This document shows positions 10,281 to 22,098 of a stretch of 64,000 nucleotides of DNA, piece after piece. Source of the stretch: Falciphora oryzae (taxonomy: Eukaryota; Ascomycota; Sordariomycetes; Magnaporthales; Magnaporthaceae); assembly GCA_000733355.1 (NCBI GenBank), contig JNVV01000011.1, positions 796,679 through 860,678 of the forward strand, read 5' to 3'. Positions within the stretch are counted from its first letter, which is position 1, and each line of letters starts with the position of its first letter. Position numbers and translations under genes: made by a program. Under the pieces are notes generated by a model. The model was not told the DNA's origin. It worked only from the letters and a program-made list of their open reading frames with translations, and searched no databases.

Positions 10281-11526
10281 ATGGTCGCCGCGTCGAAGCC
10301 CGTGATCCCCCGGAACGACAATGTCGCCCACGCCCTCGCCGGCGCCGGAGGGGGGATCCTGTCCATGGTGCTGACGTATGTCGTGCAGCCGCGCCTCGAT
10401 CCAGCATGCCCGCCGCCATTGCTGTACTGACCTCCTGGCCTCTCCCCCGCAGATACCCGCTAATCACCCTGTCCACCCGCGCCCAGGTCGAGTCCAAGCG
10501 CGCCGAGTCGGCCTTCCTCGAGGCCGCCCGCCGCATCGTCGCCCGCGAGGGCGCCTCGGGCCTGTACGCCGGCCTGTCCTCGGCCCTCTTCGGCATCAGC
10601 GTCACCAACTTTGTCTACTACTACTGGTACGAGTGGACCCGCTCCTTCTTCGAGTCTGCCGCTGCCCGCGCCGGCCGCGCCTCGCGCAAGCTCACCACCG
10701 TCGAGTCCATGCTCGCCGGCGCCCTGGCCGGGTCCGCCACCGTCCTCATCACGAACCCCATCTGGGTCGTCAACACCCGCATGACTACCCGCAAGCAGCA
10801 GGTCACCGCTGCCAAAGCCCCCGCCGCCGACGAGGAGGCCGCCACCGCCGCTGCCGCTGCCGGCTCGGAAGAGAAGCCGGCCGAGGGGGAGGTCGCCGCC
10901 ACCGGCGACGAAGCTGCGGCCCCCAAGAAGGACGAGGAGGAAGCAACCGGAGAGAAGGCGGCACTGCAGAAGAGGGAGACCGTCCCGGGCACCTTGGCCA
11001 CGTTGCTGGCGCTGCTCCAGCACGAGGGCCCCCAGGCGCTGTTCCGCGGCGTCGTCCCCGCCCTGGTGCTGGTCATCAACCCGATCCTGCAGTACACGTT
11101 GTTTGAGCAGCTCAAGAACGCCGTCGAGAAGCGCCGCCGCGTCACCCCCATGATCGCCTTCCTTCTCGGCGCCCTCGGCAAGCTCTTTGCCACAACCATC
11201 ACATATCCTTACATCACCGTCAAGAGCCAGATGCACGTCGCCGACAACGGTGCCAAGAAGGAGGGCATGTCCGAGGCTATCAGCAGGGTCATCAGGGAGG
11301 AAGGCTATGCCGGTCTTTACAAAGGTGAGGATATACCGATAAGTCGCGTCACTCGCGCTGCTGCTCGTTGTCACGGCTAACAAAGTATTTCCTGCGTCTA
11401 GGTATTGGCCCCAAGGTCAGCCAGAGCGTTTTGACTGCAGCCTTGCTATTTGCGTTCAAAGATGTGCTTTATGAACAGACGGTCCGGCTCCGCGGAACTA
11501 TGGCGAGGAAGTCGTTGTCCGGCTGA
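10281..11526 (+). CDS. ANT1: Peroxisomal adenine nucleotide carrier (PMP47/ANT1 type, SLC25)
   Basis: Three exons: 10281-10375, 10453-11324 and 11402-11526, giving 363 residues; both introns are 77 bases. Three carrier repeats are visible, with signatures YPLITLSTR (33-41), NPIWVVNTR (133-141) and YPYITVKSQ (283-291). The first and third keep Pro but lack the acidic residue of ordinary mitochondrial carriers. That is the pattern of peroxisomal carriers such as PMP47, PMP34 and yeast Ant1, which import ATP for fatty-acid activation. Between repeats 1 and 2 there is an unusual insert of about 60 residues (147-209) rich in Ala, Glu and Lys. The gene diverges from Abp2 and converges on the NAA35 gene 448 bases away. 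Peroxisomal placement rests on the family match; a mitochondrial pyrimidine-type carrier is a weaker alternative. Confidence 0.85.
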
Positions 11527-11974
11527 AAGACCTCTGGCCTGCCATGATCCGCATCTCCGATACATCTTGACTACTTGAGACACACGTCACACACCCAGGG
11601 TTGAGGAGAAAATACGACGGGATAAGTCTATGTGGGCTTATTCAACATGCTTGCTTCTATATGGTTTGACTGCGGCCAAGCTCGCCTCGGCTTCACCGAC
11701 TCACCGATGCCGACGCCAAGGTGCAAGTGCGGCGGCGTTGTTCCACCGATAGGCGCAAAATCGGAGGTAAGAATAAGTCAAGGTCCGAGTAGCCTCTCCC
11801 ATTTCTTTCCGCCTTTGTCTTGCTCTTTTCTCTCCCATCTCGGCCATCCATTGTTTCTACATATAGGCCCAGAAAATGCACGTTTTCAATAAGCATGAGC
11901 CAAGCCACAAACAGGCTTTCTCCTTCACCCTCGCACACAAACGCGTCCTCCGCTCAGGGACCGGTTTGTTGTTA
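11527..11974. other. Intergenic region between convergent carrier and NAA35 genes
   Basis: 448 bases holding the two 3' ends. No gene or repeat is supported. Confidence 0.5.
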
Positions 11975-14900
11975 TCAAGCACGGGTGATTTTAGGAACAA
12001 TCCACCACTCATGATATCCCTGATCTGGCTTTGGCACCTCGGCCTTGAGCGTGGAGGACAGTCCTTGACCACCTGACCCATCCTTGGCAACGTCTGCAAG
12101 GGCCTTGCGGAGCGTCATGATGTTTATGCTCGCCGTGATGGCCGACTTGGCGCAGCTGGTGGTTCCCGTGGTCCAGCGATCGTGCGTGACCCCCGTGGCG
12201 AAGGCCTCGCGCTCGGTAAGCTTGGCGATGCGTTCGTACGCCTTGCGCGCCGCGGCGACGGAACGATCCGCGGCCTCGAGCACCTCGTCAGTCGGTAGGT
12301 GCAGCTGCGTCACCTGGCGCTCAAAGTGCTCAAAGGCGAGCAGCTCGGGGAGGCCGATGGAGGCAAAGGGCCGCATGCGGATCTCGTACCGGAGCTCGTC
12401 GGTGCTGTAGGGCCGGGGCGGGGCGGCGATCAGGCTGGTGCGGTACAAGGTCGTGTAGATGCAGTAGAGAGCCTTGGACAGCTCCGTGGTGGCGGCGGCG
12501 TCGATCATAGTAGCGCGCAGGTACGATAGCGAGCGGGTGAAGAGGGCCTCCTTGGCCGCGGGCAGGTCCCGGCCCTTGAGGCGGGCGCGGTGGTCGTTCA
12601 TGCTCTGCAGCGTGAAGGCCTTGATGCGCTCCACGTGCTGCATGCGCTTCTGCGCCAAGTATGCCAGGTACCAGTACATGCCACCAAGCTCGTCGGGCTG
12701 GTACACCTCGAGTTCAAAGCCCAACTGCACGATCCACTCCATCAGCCGCAACTTGTACAGGTACGCCCACGACGAGAGCGGCAGCGAGTAGGCCGGCTCT
12801 GAAGACTGCGACACCATCGGCTTCTCATCTAGCTGCACCTGCAGCAGCTGGTCCACCTCCTCGGCATCCACCTGGAGCAACTCCCATTCCTGGATTGCGT
12901 GGCAGAAGTTGCGCCGGATCCGGCACCTGTTCTGGCAAAAGGCCCGGAAGATGTCCAGGTACGGCTGCGCCGCTCGCTGTCGGAAGATCTCCATCTGGCG
13001 CGCGATAGCGAACCGGGGGTCATGAGGCGCTTCGACGAGGTCGTTGGCGTGGTCGAGGAGCTGGCTGCAAGGCAGGACGACAAGCGACAGGTCGTCATCC
13101 ATAATCTGGCGGATGCTCATTGACCCGAGGATTATGTTGTCCTTAAAAACGTAGCTCTGTAGAAGCGTGCGGATGTAGATCAGGGGCTGTGGCTTCTTGG
13201 CCTGGAACCAGAGCACAAAGTTCTTGAGGTTGACGAGGAAGGGGCCGACGGCCATGTTAGCTAGCGGCCGATGTCACAAGAACGAACGAACAAGAAATCT
13301 CGGCCCAGGCCCGCGCGCAACTCACCAGAAGCGACTGCGAGTCGGTGTACTTGAGAACATCACTGAGCTCCTTGCCGTCCTCGAACAGTCGCTGGAGGCG
13401 CCGGTATGCGTCGTCAAAGTCTATGTTGACGATCGGTCGAGGGGGCATGGTGCTGGCTAGCCGTCGCTGCAGCTTGGAGCTGAAGGCGTCGGGGACCGGG
13501 GTTCCCAAGCGGTGGGAGGCCTGTATTTGCTCCATGACTGCCTTGAGCTCGATCCAGGGGGTCTTGATAGACTCTGGGTGACTGCGGAGGTCTGTGAGCT
13601 CCATGGCTCTCAGGAGAGCGTAGCGCAACTCTAGTCTGAAATCAAGAGCCTGTACGATTTCTGGCGGGTACATGCTCTGCATCGAGTGCAGCAGTGCCCT
13701 GGCTTCTTGTATCGCCTCACGTATCTCTTCCCTGTCGATGTTGACGAGAAGACTCCTGTTGTATTGGTTTGAGACAAAGTCTTCCTCCTTTTTGTTGTTG
13801 TTTGGTTGTTATTTTCAGTGTGCTCAAGAGCCAGCGAGCCCCAAGCCGAGAGCGCCTGGCGGCTTAAATGACAGGTTCGACTGGGACAAGAAGATGCAGC
13901 CTACCTCATAATAATGTTCGCATTTTATTCCTTCATTGACATAGCAGCAAGTCTTTAAGAGGCCGAGGCAGTATGCTCGTAGGACCGTATGCATCGGAGG
14001 CCTCGAGGCCTGAGAAGCATGGTCGCGCACGAAGTCGGCCTCGTCGATAGTCATAGGTTGCGGCGTCAACATATTCTCGATGTATAGGTTGGTGAGCAGG
14101 GTTTGGGAGAGGGGGTAGCCGAGATGCCAGGCCATCTGCGATGGCATGGTGCGTCAGAGGCGTGGTTTGCCACGGAGCACAAACAGGTAATCAGGAGCGG
14201 CACGTCCTACCTCGTGGCAGAGCAGCTGGTCGATGATACCAATGACCTCCTCGGGGAGGAGAGGTCTGCAGACATCGTAGTCCGGGTCGGGCGACTCGCC
14301 ATCGGCCAAACAGCCGCTGTCCATTTTCGGGTCCATAATCTTTATTTGCGAGCACGGGTAAGTAGGGGGGCGGCGGGCACCAGAGTATATCAAAGTAGCG
14401 ACTCACCTCTAAGGCGCCCACGGATTCGAAGAGGGTGAAGTAGCCATCCTTGACAAGACAGCCAGGCTTCAGGGCTGGAGGATGTTAGCAACAGGACAGA
14501 CATGAAATCGATCTGGAGGCGGCCAGGAGGAGACCATATCGACCTAGGACAAACGAACCCTTGGCAGCCGTCACGAACTTGTCTGTGATATCGAAGGTGA
14601 TGACACCGTGACTCGTGACCTTTGGCGCGTCTGGCTGTTGGCCCCGTTCTTGCTCATGGCCGAGAGACAGTCCAGAGAGCTCTAGTTTTGGTCTTTTGTT
14701 CAGTCTTTGTTTTAATTTTTGAATTTTGGTTTCTTTGATTTTTTCCCTCGACGGTCGACGACCAAGTCGCCCAGGGCCCCTTTCAGCTGCGGGAGTTGGG
14801 GGAGGCGAGCAGGTTCCGTGGTAGAGATGGAGGCTAAACACATCACGCCTCATGCACATGCAGCAACGAAACAGGACGGCCTCACTGCCTGCGCTCATGG

Positions 14901-14979
14901 ATTGGTACGTACCTTGCGAGACAGAGGCAGCGCCCGGGTCGGTGACGCCCAAGCCGAAGATTCCGTTCAGTATCGACAT
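11975..14979 (-). CDS. MAK10: N-alpha-acetyltransferase NatC auxiliary subunit (Mak10/NAA35)
   Basis: Seven exons, in coding order: 14913-14979, 14559-14786, 14407-14474, 14211-14339, 13905-14135, 13326-13787 and 11975-13222, giving 810 residues in one frame. The diagnostic Mak10 block is rebuilt across three exons: ITFDITDKF, then GYFTLFESVGALE joined to IMDPKMDSG. It is followed by the Leu-rich helical region. Later conserved stretches include EEDFVSNQYNRSLL and NFVLWFQAKKPQPLIYIRTL. With Naa30 and Naa38 this subunit forms NatC, which acetylates nascent Met-Leu/Ile/Phe N-termini at the ribosome. Two splice sites are weak (donor GTTCGT after exon 2, acceptor AAAAAG before exon 6), but the frame and family sequence require them. 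The N-terminal 100 residues are variable and basic; the exact exon 2 start is the least sure part. Confidence 0.88.
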
Positions 14980-16067
14980 GTTGATACGTTGATGATGGCC
15001 GATGTTCTGGTCAAGGCAGTCGCATGGCCCCCGCCCTCAGGCGCGCTTTTGTCAAAACTCGGCGGGACCGGGTAGTATGGGCGGTCGGTCCGGTATTTGC
15101 TGGAGTCCTCTCACATAAGAGCACAAACGGGAAAAGATGGGGCCGGAAAGAAGCACAAACAGACAGGCTTGCCGTGTTTGCAATCTTGCAGTCACGCTGC
15201 CCTGGGCGAGAAGGCAAGGCCCGGGGTGGGTGACGGCAGTGGCAGTCGAATGGATCTCTCTGCCCGCTTCAGGCGGCAGGCCCGGCGCAATCGGGCGACA
15301 AGGCGGGGATGGTGGGCTGCTGTTTTCTCTGCACGCTGCACGATGCACCACCGATCCCGCTTCTGCAGCCAAACCCCCGAAAATCTGCGAGTCTTCCCTC
15401 GACGCGCTGAGTCCGCGAAAATAGCACGGCCACGAGAGTCGTCTGGCCAAGAATCCGCAAAGCTCTATTTAGACCAGAAAGAGTGCGTTGTGTGTGCATG
15501 TGAGAGACCAGCAAAGGTCAAGGGGCTCGGGGCGGAGAAGCTTTCCTTTATCTTTTCTTTTTTCTTCTCATTTTGCATTTACCAATTTATTCAGGCCGTC
15601 TGTTGGGCCCGATCTTGGTTCCTCCTAACTCCAAGGGTACCAGACGCTACACTCAATGCCAGTGGTGGGTTTGTAGGTCTCGAGCAGATATCCACCAGCA
15701 GTGAAACGAGTGAACCGTGAGATCCCGCCTGTTGAGATTGATGCTATCAAGATGTTGCTGTGACTACAAGCAACTTGCCAGCCACTCAGCCGATGGAGCG
15801 GGCGTCGCACCATCGTGCGCGTGTGCACGGATTCAAGGTTCATGGGTCATTTCACAATGGATGCCTGGTCCTGATCACTGCTCGGTCCATCTCTCAACGC
15901 CGGTGGACGCAATCGGCTCTATTGCTGCTCTTTCTAAATTGCTCAGGAATTGAGCCCCCTTTGTATGTTGATAATACAGCTCTGCACACAGGCTCGGGGC
16001 CAGTGCCGCCAAGTCACGTCGATCCCGTCGCGCCCTCCTCCTCCGTCTATATCCTCACAAACGTGCC
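14980..16067. other. Intergenic region upstream of NAA35, downstream of ATP15
   Basis: About 1.1 kb. Open frames on both strands (largest about 200 codons, 15097-15720 +) have no recognisable domains, uneven composition and no splice logic. I see no gene here; it presumably holds the NAA35 promoter and the ATP15 3' end. Confidence 0.45.
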
Positions 16068-16604
16068 TTATGACGAAGCACCCGAGGCAGCGATCTTGTT
16101 GGCCTCAGCCAGGTTCTGCGGTTCGCCTTGCTTGCCGTTCTGCGATACGTTTGACGGGAGAAATCTCGTCAGCAAAATCCACCTGCTTCCTCCTTGCCTC
16201 ATCATTCCAGCCTCTATACTGTTCTGCCTGACCCGGTGCCTTTCGGTCCGTTACCGCAAGCCTATCCGATGATCCCAGAGGAACAGGGAGGAAAAAATAG
16301 CGAGGAAAAAATAGCGAGAAAGAAAAAAAAACACTCACCGTCCACTTGGCGAATCGCAGGTCCATCTCGCCCCGGCGCTCGGCGACAAGCCTCTTGTCCT
16401 CCTTCAGGCTTCGGCGGACAACACGGCCGGCGATGGCCAGGTAGCGATTGTAGCTGCGCGTGGTGGTCGGTCCTTGGTTAGCCGGCTGTTTTTGGTCGCG
16501 GCCGCTGCGGGCGTCGCTCGCGCCGCAGGCGATATTCCCAGTCAATTGGGCTCAGGCTCGGATTGGACTCACGTAAGGCCTGCGGCTTTCCACGCGAATA
16601 CCAT
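16068..16604 (-). CDS. ATP15: F1F0-ATP synthase epsilon subunit, mitochondrial
   Basis: A 72-residue protein split over three exons too short to stand out: 16573-16604 (MVFAWKAAGL), 16339-16453 and 16068-16139. The middle exon gives TYNRYLAIAGRVVRRSLK and then RRGEMDLRFAKW. The last gives NGKQGEPQNLAEANK and ends IAASGASS. These are the family's hallmark segments, and fungal epsilon subunits are usually 60-75 residues. Epsilon is part of the F1 central stalk on the matrix side and stabilises gamma-delta contact with the c-ring. There is no cleavable presequence, as usual for this subunit. It lies about 500 bases downstream of QCR2 on the same strand, so two oxidative-phosphorylation genes sit in tandem, each presumably with its own promoter. 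Splice sites are GTGAGT/CGCAG and GTGAGT/CGCAG. Confidence 0.93.
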
Positions 16605-17102
16605 TTTGTCGGATTTGTGAGGGTCGTTGGCTTGGGAATGAGGTTGCCGGGCGTGCGGGATTGCTTGCTCTCGGGAGAAAATGGGATCTTTGCTTACTGC
16701 TGGAGATTGAGACCCGCCAACCCAAGCTTGGTCCGACCATTTAGACCACGCGCAAAGTCACGTGCTATTTCCCTGAGCTCAGCCTCCCACCCAAAGTCAT
16801 GGTCAATCAGCCCTGGTAGATAGAAGAGATCGACACGTCATATATACATACAAAAACAAAGGAAACTCCGATTTAGTAATTGTCCCATTTGGTAATTGAG
16901 CCATTTTTTCCCTCCCCGACAAAAGCTCCAGAAAAATAGAAAGACGAAAAGACAGCCAATCCCTTGGACTACGAACTCGACTCCCAGACGTGCTATCAAC
17001 AGCGGCGGGCAGGCAGGAATTTTGTCTAGAGGTCTCCACTATATGCACAAGGACGGACTCGGCGACAGAGCTGTTGGTACATCGATTTCCCTTCTATGCA
17101 GC
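16605..17102. other. Intergenic region between QCR2 and ATP15
   Basis: About 500 bases containing the QCR2 3' end and the ATP15 promoter. A TCACGTG motif lies at about 16756. Nothing else stands out. Confidence 0.45.
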
Positions 17103-18757
17103 CTATACGTTTAGCCCCAGGTCCGCAGCATACGGCAACACATGCAGGTCTCCGACAGCCGAAACCGACACCTTGCCATCAACCAAAGCCTTCGAAGCCT
17201 ATATCCCGACTGTTAGCAAGTGAATGGGGTAATAAAAAAGAAAAGGAAAGGGGAAAGAGAAGGGGAAGAAGGGGGGGAGAAGACATCAAGAGATGAATGA
17301 TACTTACAGCCTTGACGTTGTCGGCGGTTACGGACTCAAAGCTCTTGATGGCCTCGGCAGCTTGGAAAAGCTTGGCGCCATGGAGCACGCTGTTGCCAGC
17401 GGCAACGAGGCCAGCACCCGTGAGCTCGTGGGTCGTGAGGGCGTCAAATTTGGCCTTGGCAATAGCCTTGGTCAGGTCCTCCTTGCTGACACCACCCTGG
17501 GCCACAGCCTTGAGCGCTTTAATCGACTCCTCGGCGACCTTGCGGACCGAGGTCGCGGGGCCCGAGATCTGGATGGTCAAGAGTCCAGAGTCCGAGTAAA
17601 CATAATTCTTCGCGAGGGCTTGGACGCCCGAGGCATCCGTGGCGGCCTTGGACAGGAGAGTGAAGCCGGTCGACCAGGAGATGCTAGACTTGCCGCCGAG
17701 CAGGGCCTCCAGGACGGCAATCTCTGGCTTTGGCGCAGAAAGGCTAGCGCTGGGGAAAGCGATCACGATGGCGCTCTTGCCGGCGGCCACCGAGCGCTGC
17801 TCGCCGCCGTGGTACTTCGAGGGGGAGTCTGCCAGAGACAGCGAGCTTGAGGACGAGGTCGGGAGAGTCTTGAAGAAGCGCTCGACCCACTTGGACAGGC
17901 CGGCCTGCGAGGCTCCGTCCGAAACAAGAGCAACGTTGGGCTTGGTGTAGGCCGACTCGGCAAAAGCGGCGACCGAGTTCTCGTTCAGGTAGCCGGACAA
18001 AGGTGTTGTGCTCGAGGGGTAGATGGACGAACCAAGGCCGCTGTGGAAAGCGACCGCATGCGCGCCGTCGACGGCCTGGGCAAGGGCGTCGTGCGAGACC
18101 TTGTCTTGGGCCAAGTGGATTATAGGCTCGACCTGCTCGTGGAACTCATGGGCTACAACCAAGCCACGAGTAGTCAGTACACAGACCCCGGCCAATAGTG
18201 GACTGACTGCACAAATCGCATACTCGTGTACTTGGTCTGGCTGGCAACCTCGCCCAGCAGCTCGACGAAGTAGGGGAGGTCGTCCCTCAGGAAGGCGGCC
18301 TCAAGGATAACGACCTCGCGGGTGTGGTACGCCTTTAATTGGCCGCCTAGAAGCTCGGCTTCCCGTGTGATGCGCAGGGCGGATCGTTTTTGCGTGTTCT
18401 GCGGCCGGGTGTCAAAATTAGCTCACGAATTTCCTTGGGGGGTCCAGTATAAAGGGACAAATGTGTGAGAAAAAAAATCCTTGCCTTGAAGGCAAACTCC
18501 TCCAGGCCGACAGTCAGGCCGGGCAGCGGCTGGTACCTCGTGCCAGCCTTGGCAACGAGGGCAAGCTTGGTAGTCGGTCCGTGGGCGTCCTTGGAGGCGA
18601 CCTTGATTCCGGCGATATCGATTTGCTCGTACGATGCAGAGGCGGTGCCGGTAGCTCCTGGCGCCGGCGAGGCAAAGCCGCGCTGGGCGACCTGGGCGCA
18701 GATGGGCCGGCGGATGGCCAGCCGACCTCCCCTGGCAATGGCAGATCTTGAGATCAT
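17103..18757 (-). CDS. QCR2: Cytochrome bc1 complex subunit 2 (core protein 2)
   Basis: Four exons, in coding order: 18485-18757, 18224-18398, 17308-18152 and 17103-17198, giving 462 residues. The N-terminus (MISRSAIARGGRLAIRR onward) is a typical Arg-rich mitochondrial presequence ending near QRGFAS. The body is an M16-peptidase-like fold: TKLALVAKAGTRYQP, GLEEFAFKNTQKRS, HTREVVILEAA and TKYTTHEFHEQ. The C-terminus is ASKALVDGK to VGDLHVLPYAADLGLNV, a strong core-2 match. There is no HxxEH zinc site, as expected for this non-catalytic core subunit of complex III in the inner membrane. The first intron starts with GC (AAG|GCAAGG), a GC-AG intron; using it restores EEFAFK-NTQKRS exactly. The other introns are GT-AG. 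QCR2 diverges from RPC82 and precedes ATP15 on the same strand. Confidence 0.94.
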
Positions 18758-19782
18758 TTTGTGGGGGGAGGATATGCGAGGTTGGTCGTTAGGGGGCACA
18801 ATGCGGTGGTGTTGCGAGGGATCGCGAACGTCCCGTCCAATTGACACTGGTGTCGAGGTCAGCAGTTGTTCCGAGCAATTTTCGAGTGGCAGCACGAAAC
18901 CCCGTGCACCCGAGCAATCAAGCCCCACCTAGCTGTGGCTGTGCCGCATGGAGTTGGCCGACAGACTCCAGCCGCGTCCATCAGCTAGAACCCCAGCAGT
19001 TTACTCATTGAAGCAGACACGAAGAGATACGGGAAAAGAAAAAGAAACAGGAAAAGAAAAAGATACAGGAAAGAAGAATATTACAGGAGAAAAGAAACAT
19101 CAAAAGGGGAAAACAAACAGTAAAAAGGGAAAATATACAGGAAAAAGGAATATCTACAGGAAAATATTGGGCAATGGAGGTTCCAACTAGCATCGCCGAT
19201 AGACTCACCACCAGCCAGCGAGCCAGCCCACTGTCAGGTTCGATCGAATTCCACCCTTTAGGTCCCTCGGTTCGAAGAAGGTTATCGAGTTATTGGTAGC
19301 AGACCTGGCTTCGGACGGGAGCCTGACAAGCTGTTTCTCATTGAACAATCAACCGCTTTAGGTTGTTGCTTCCCATTTAGGTACCTTCCACCTAGTGCAC
19401 CTATCCGTGGTTGGATATCGCCTGTGCGCCCGCCGCATGACTCGCAGCTCCTGCTGAGCTTGAACTCCACGGATTCGCAGCAGTGGGGCGATTCCCCGCC
19501 ATCGTGGATGAATCGTCACCCGCCATCCAACTTGTAAGAGAGCGACGCCAGGTGAGGAAAAAAAAAAAAAAAGCCCGTACCAACAATCGCATCACAGCTC
19601 ACCCAGAAGACGTCGACTCCTCGTCGCATTTCTCTCGCGCAACGCCAGACTTCTTCAATGACCCAACGGTAGCCACAGTTGCAGCTCTAGAGATAGTGAG
19701 AGAATCTCTAGAAGCTAGAACAACGAAACAGCCCCAAAAATCCCCTCGCCCCAGTCCCCGCAAGCCGGCTGCCGCGCGCACA
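18758..19782. other. Divergent promoter region QCR2 / RPC82
   Basis: About 1 kb between two gene starts. It contains a CCAAT word at 18837-18841 (possible HAP-type site, about 80 bases upstream of the QCR2 ATG), a purine-rich repeat at 19017-19175, TAGGTACC words near 19378 and a 15-base A run at 19558-19572. No gene is supported. Confidence 0.45.
19017..19175. repeat. Purine-rich degenerate tandem repeat
   Basis: About 160 bases of imperfect units such as ACAGGAAAAGAAAAAGA and ACAGGAAAA, nearly free of C and T on this strand. It lies in the shared QCR2/RPC82 upstream region. Confidence 0.75.
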
Positions 19783-22098
19783 ATGTTCGTGGTGAGTGAG
19801 CATGCTTGCTCCCCGAGAACGGCCGCGAACAAACCGAGTCACCCCACGCTAACTGCGAGAACCCACGGCGCAACAGACGAAGCATCTTGCGGAGCTTTGC
19901 TCTCTGTTCATCGACGATGTCTATGGCGAGCTGCCCTCGGTATGTGATTCCTGGCTTCGCGCGCGTGCCCGACAGCCTCTCAGCGGCGCAAGATTAGGCC
20001 CGGCGGTGCTGACTAGCTGCCTACCGCCTACTCTTCTTGCAGCGCATCTTCTCCATCCTTCTCACTCGGGGACGGTCCACCGTGCAGCAGCTCGTCCAGT
20101 ACACCTCATTGACCCCTCGCCAATTGCGCCACGGGCTAGCTGTCCTCATACAACATAACCTGCTGTACTACTCGGTCGGAAGCGTGCCTACCACCTACGA
20201 AGCCAATGCCCCGGCCGCATACAATCTGATCCGCGCCGGAAGGGTCCTGGAGTTAGTTAGGTCGATGCATGGCGAAGCTGCCAAGGATGTTATCCAGAGT
20301 CTGATGGTGCTGGGCAATACCAAGATTGGAGACCTCAGGGACGCCTACGCCGTCAGGATAGAAAGACGTCAGGCGCCTGTCCGCCCCACCGAGGACACCA
20401 AGATGAACGGAGACGACGACCCCTTCGCCTCGGACCACGAGGGCGACCAAGGCGACTCTACGGCTACGGACTCATCACCTGTCGAATCTGTTGACCAGCT
20501 CAATTCCATCCTGTGCCGCCTGGTGGAGGATGAGCTGCTCGTCGTGGTGGGCGCAAAGATGTTTCAAAGCTTCGACGACATCTACCGCGACGTGCAGGCT
20601 GAGGTGCAGAAGAAGGAATTTACCGGCGGCATCAAGGGCACAAAGGACAAGGAGCGCTATCAAAACTTGGTTGCGCAGCGCCTGTCCGAGATCAGAGATG
20701 AAGGCAAAAAGCTTAAGCGCAAGCTCGAGGCGCAGCCCATCGCGGCTAAGCGTCGCAAGGTCGAGAATGGAGATGTAGCCAACGGCACTCACATCTACAG
20801 TGCTCCTCCGCTTGATGTAAGCATACATCTTCTCTATCCTTTTACTACCTCTTTCCATCTTCCCCTCCCCAGTCGTCCTCTTCAATCCTTTCACTGGCAT
20901 GGTCATATACATTTACTAACCAGAACCTACCATCCAGCCTGACGCGGTTCTGCGCGTCAACCATGAGAAGTGTCTCGTGGAGTTGCGCAACCGGAGGCTT
21001 ACAGAGGCTGTGGCTGATAACATCGGAGAAACCACCAGCCAGATCTACGCCGTGCTGCTCAGTCTGCTCACGGCAAAGCTCTCCCGTTGCCGAGACCATC
21101 CCATCATCGATGAGAATAAGGACGAGGACGATTCGGATAACAACCGTTACGTGACGACCAACGAGGTGTTCGATCATTTGAGCCCTTCTCTTGATGTTGG
21201 ATCTGGGATTGGGAGAGTAGACGCAAGCCAGGTGGACCCTCAGGGTGTGGAGAGGATTCGCAGGCGGCGTCCTCGCCCGAAGGAGCCGTACGTCGACAAC
21301 GATGACGACGACGATGACGACGACGATGGCGACGTCGACCAGAACGGACACGGGCTTGGAATTGAGTATGACGAGGAACTGAAGAGACATGCTCTCAAAC
21401 AGCAAAGCGGAGCGCCGGCACAAAACGGGGTAAAGGAGAGCAGGGTCAAATTCAAGGAGACCAAGGCTTCAGAGAGCCGGCTATCCCTGATGCGACAGCA
21501 TCTGTTGCTCCTCTGTGAGAGCTCACAGGGGTTTCTGCGCCACTCGGGGAACGGGCAGTGGACGGTGGATTTTCGGCCGTTGGTCCGCAGGATCCAGGAG
21601 AGCGAGCTCGACACGGTGATCGAACGCAAGATCGGGCGGCACTCGCTGCGTCTCATCCGGATCCTCAGGAAGCGGGGCAAGGCGGACGAGAAGTCGCTAC
21701 CGATGCAGGCCATGATGGCCAAGGGGACGGTGCACAAAATCATGTTGGAAATGCAGATGCACGGGTTCGTAGACGTGCAGGAGGTGCCCAAGGACAACAC
21801 GCGCAACGCAAAGTCGACCATTTTCCTATGGTTCTGCGACACGGACCTCTCGCTCAGCCAACTGCTGGACAACACATACAAGACGATGCTCCGCTGCCTT
21901 CAGGTGCGAGAAGTGCACAGGCAAAACGCGCGAGAGGTTCTGAGGTTCGTTGGAAGGGCGGACGTCAAGGGCCGGGAGAAGGAGGCGCTGGAGAAGAAGT
22001 ATTTTGACCGGTACGACCGGTACCGGAGTATCGAAGACAAGATACTGGGTCACGTGATGCGACTCGACGATCTAGTCGGCGTCCTAAACGACTACTAA
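19783..22098 (+). CDS. RPC82: DNA-directed RNA polymerase III subunit RPC3 (Rpc82)
   Basis: Four exons: 19783-19791, 19877-19939, 20043-20816 and 20938-22098, giving 668 residues. The first coding exon is only 9 bases (Met-Phe-Val). It joins to TKHLAELCSLFIDDVYGELPS and then RIFSILLTRGRSTVQQL, the first winged-helix domain. Family segments include LTPRQLRHGLAVLIQHNLLYY, APPLDPDAVLRVNHEKC, and near the C-terminus a long helix around NAREVLRFVGRADVKGREKE. Length and order fit fungal Rpc82. It is part of the Pol III-specific C82/C34/C31 subcomplex that opens promoters of tRNA and 5S genes, in the nucleus. An acidic, low-complexity linker (about residues 390-410) interrupts the middle. Introns have CTAAC branches. 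The gene is divergent from QCR2 and in tandem with GGC1. Confidence 0.93.

Noticed and set aside
10378..11106. Arg/His/Pro-rich 242-codon frame inside the peroxisomal carrier
   Set aside because: Out-of-frame shadow of the carrier exon in GC-rich DNA.
15097..15720. 207-codon plus-strand frame between ATP15 and NAA35
   Set aside because: No family resemblance and no splice logic; it overlaps likely promoter sequence.
19230..19290. GGTTCGATC and GGTTCGAAG words like a tRNA B box
   Set aside because: No matching A box, acceptor stem or cloverleaf can be drawn around either copy.
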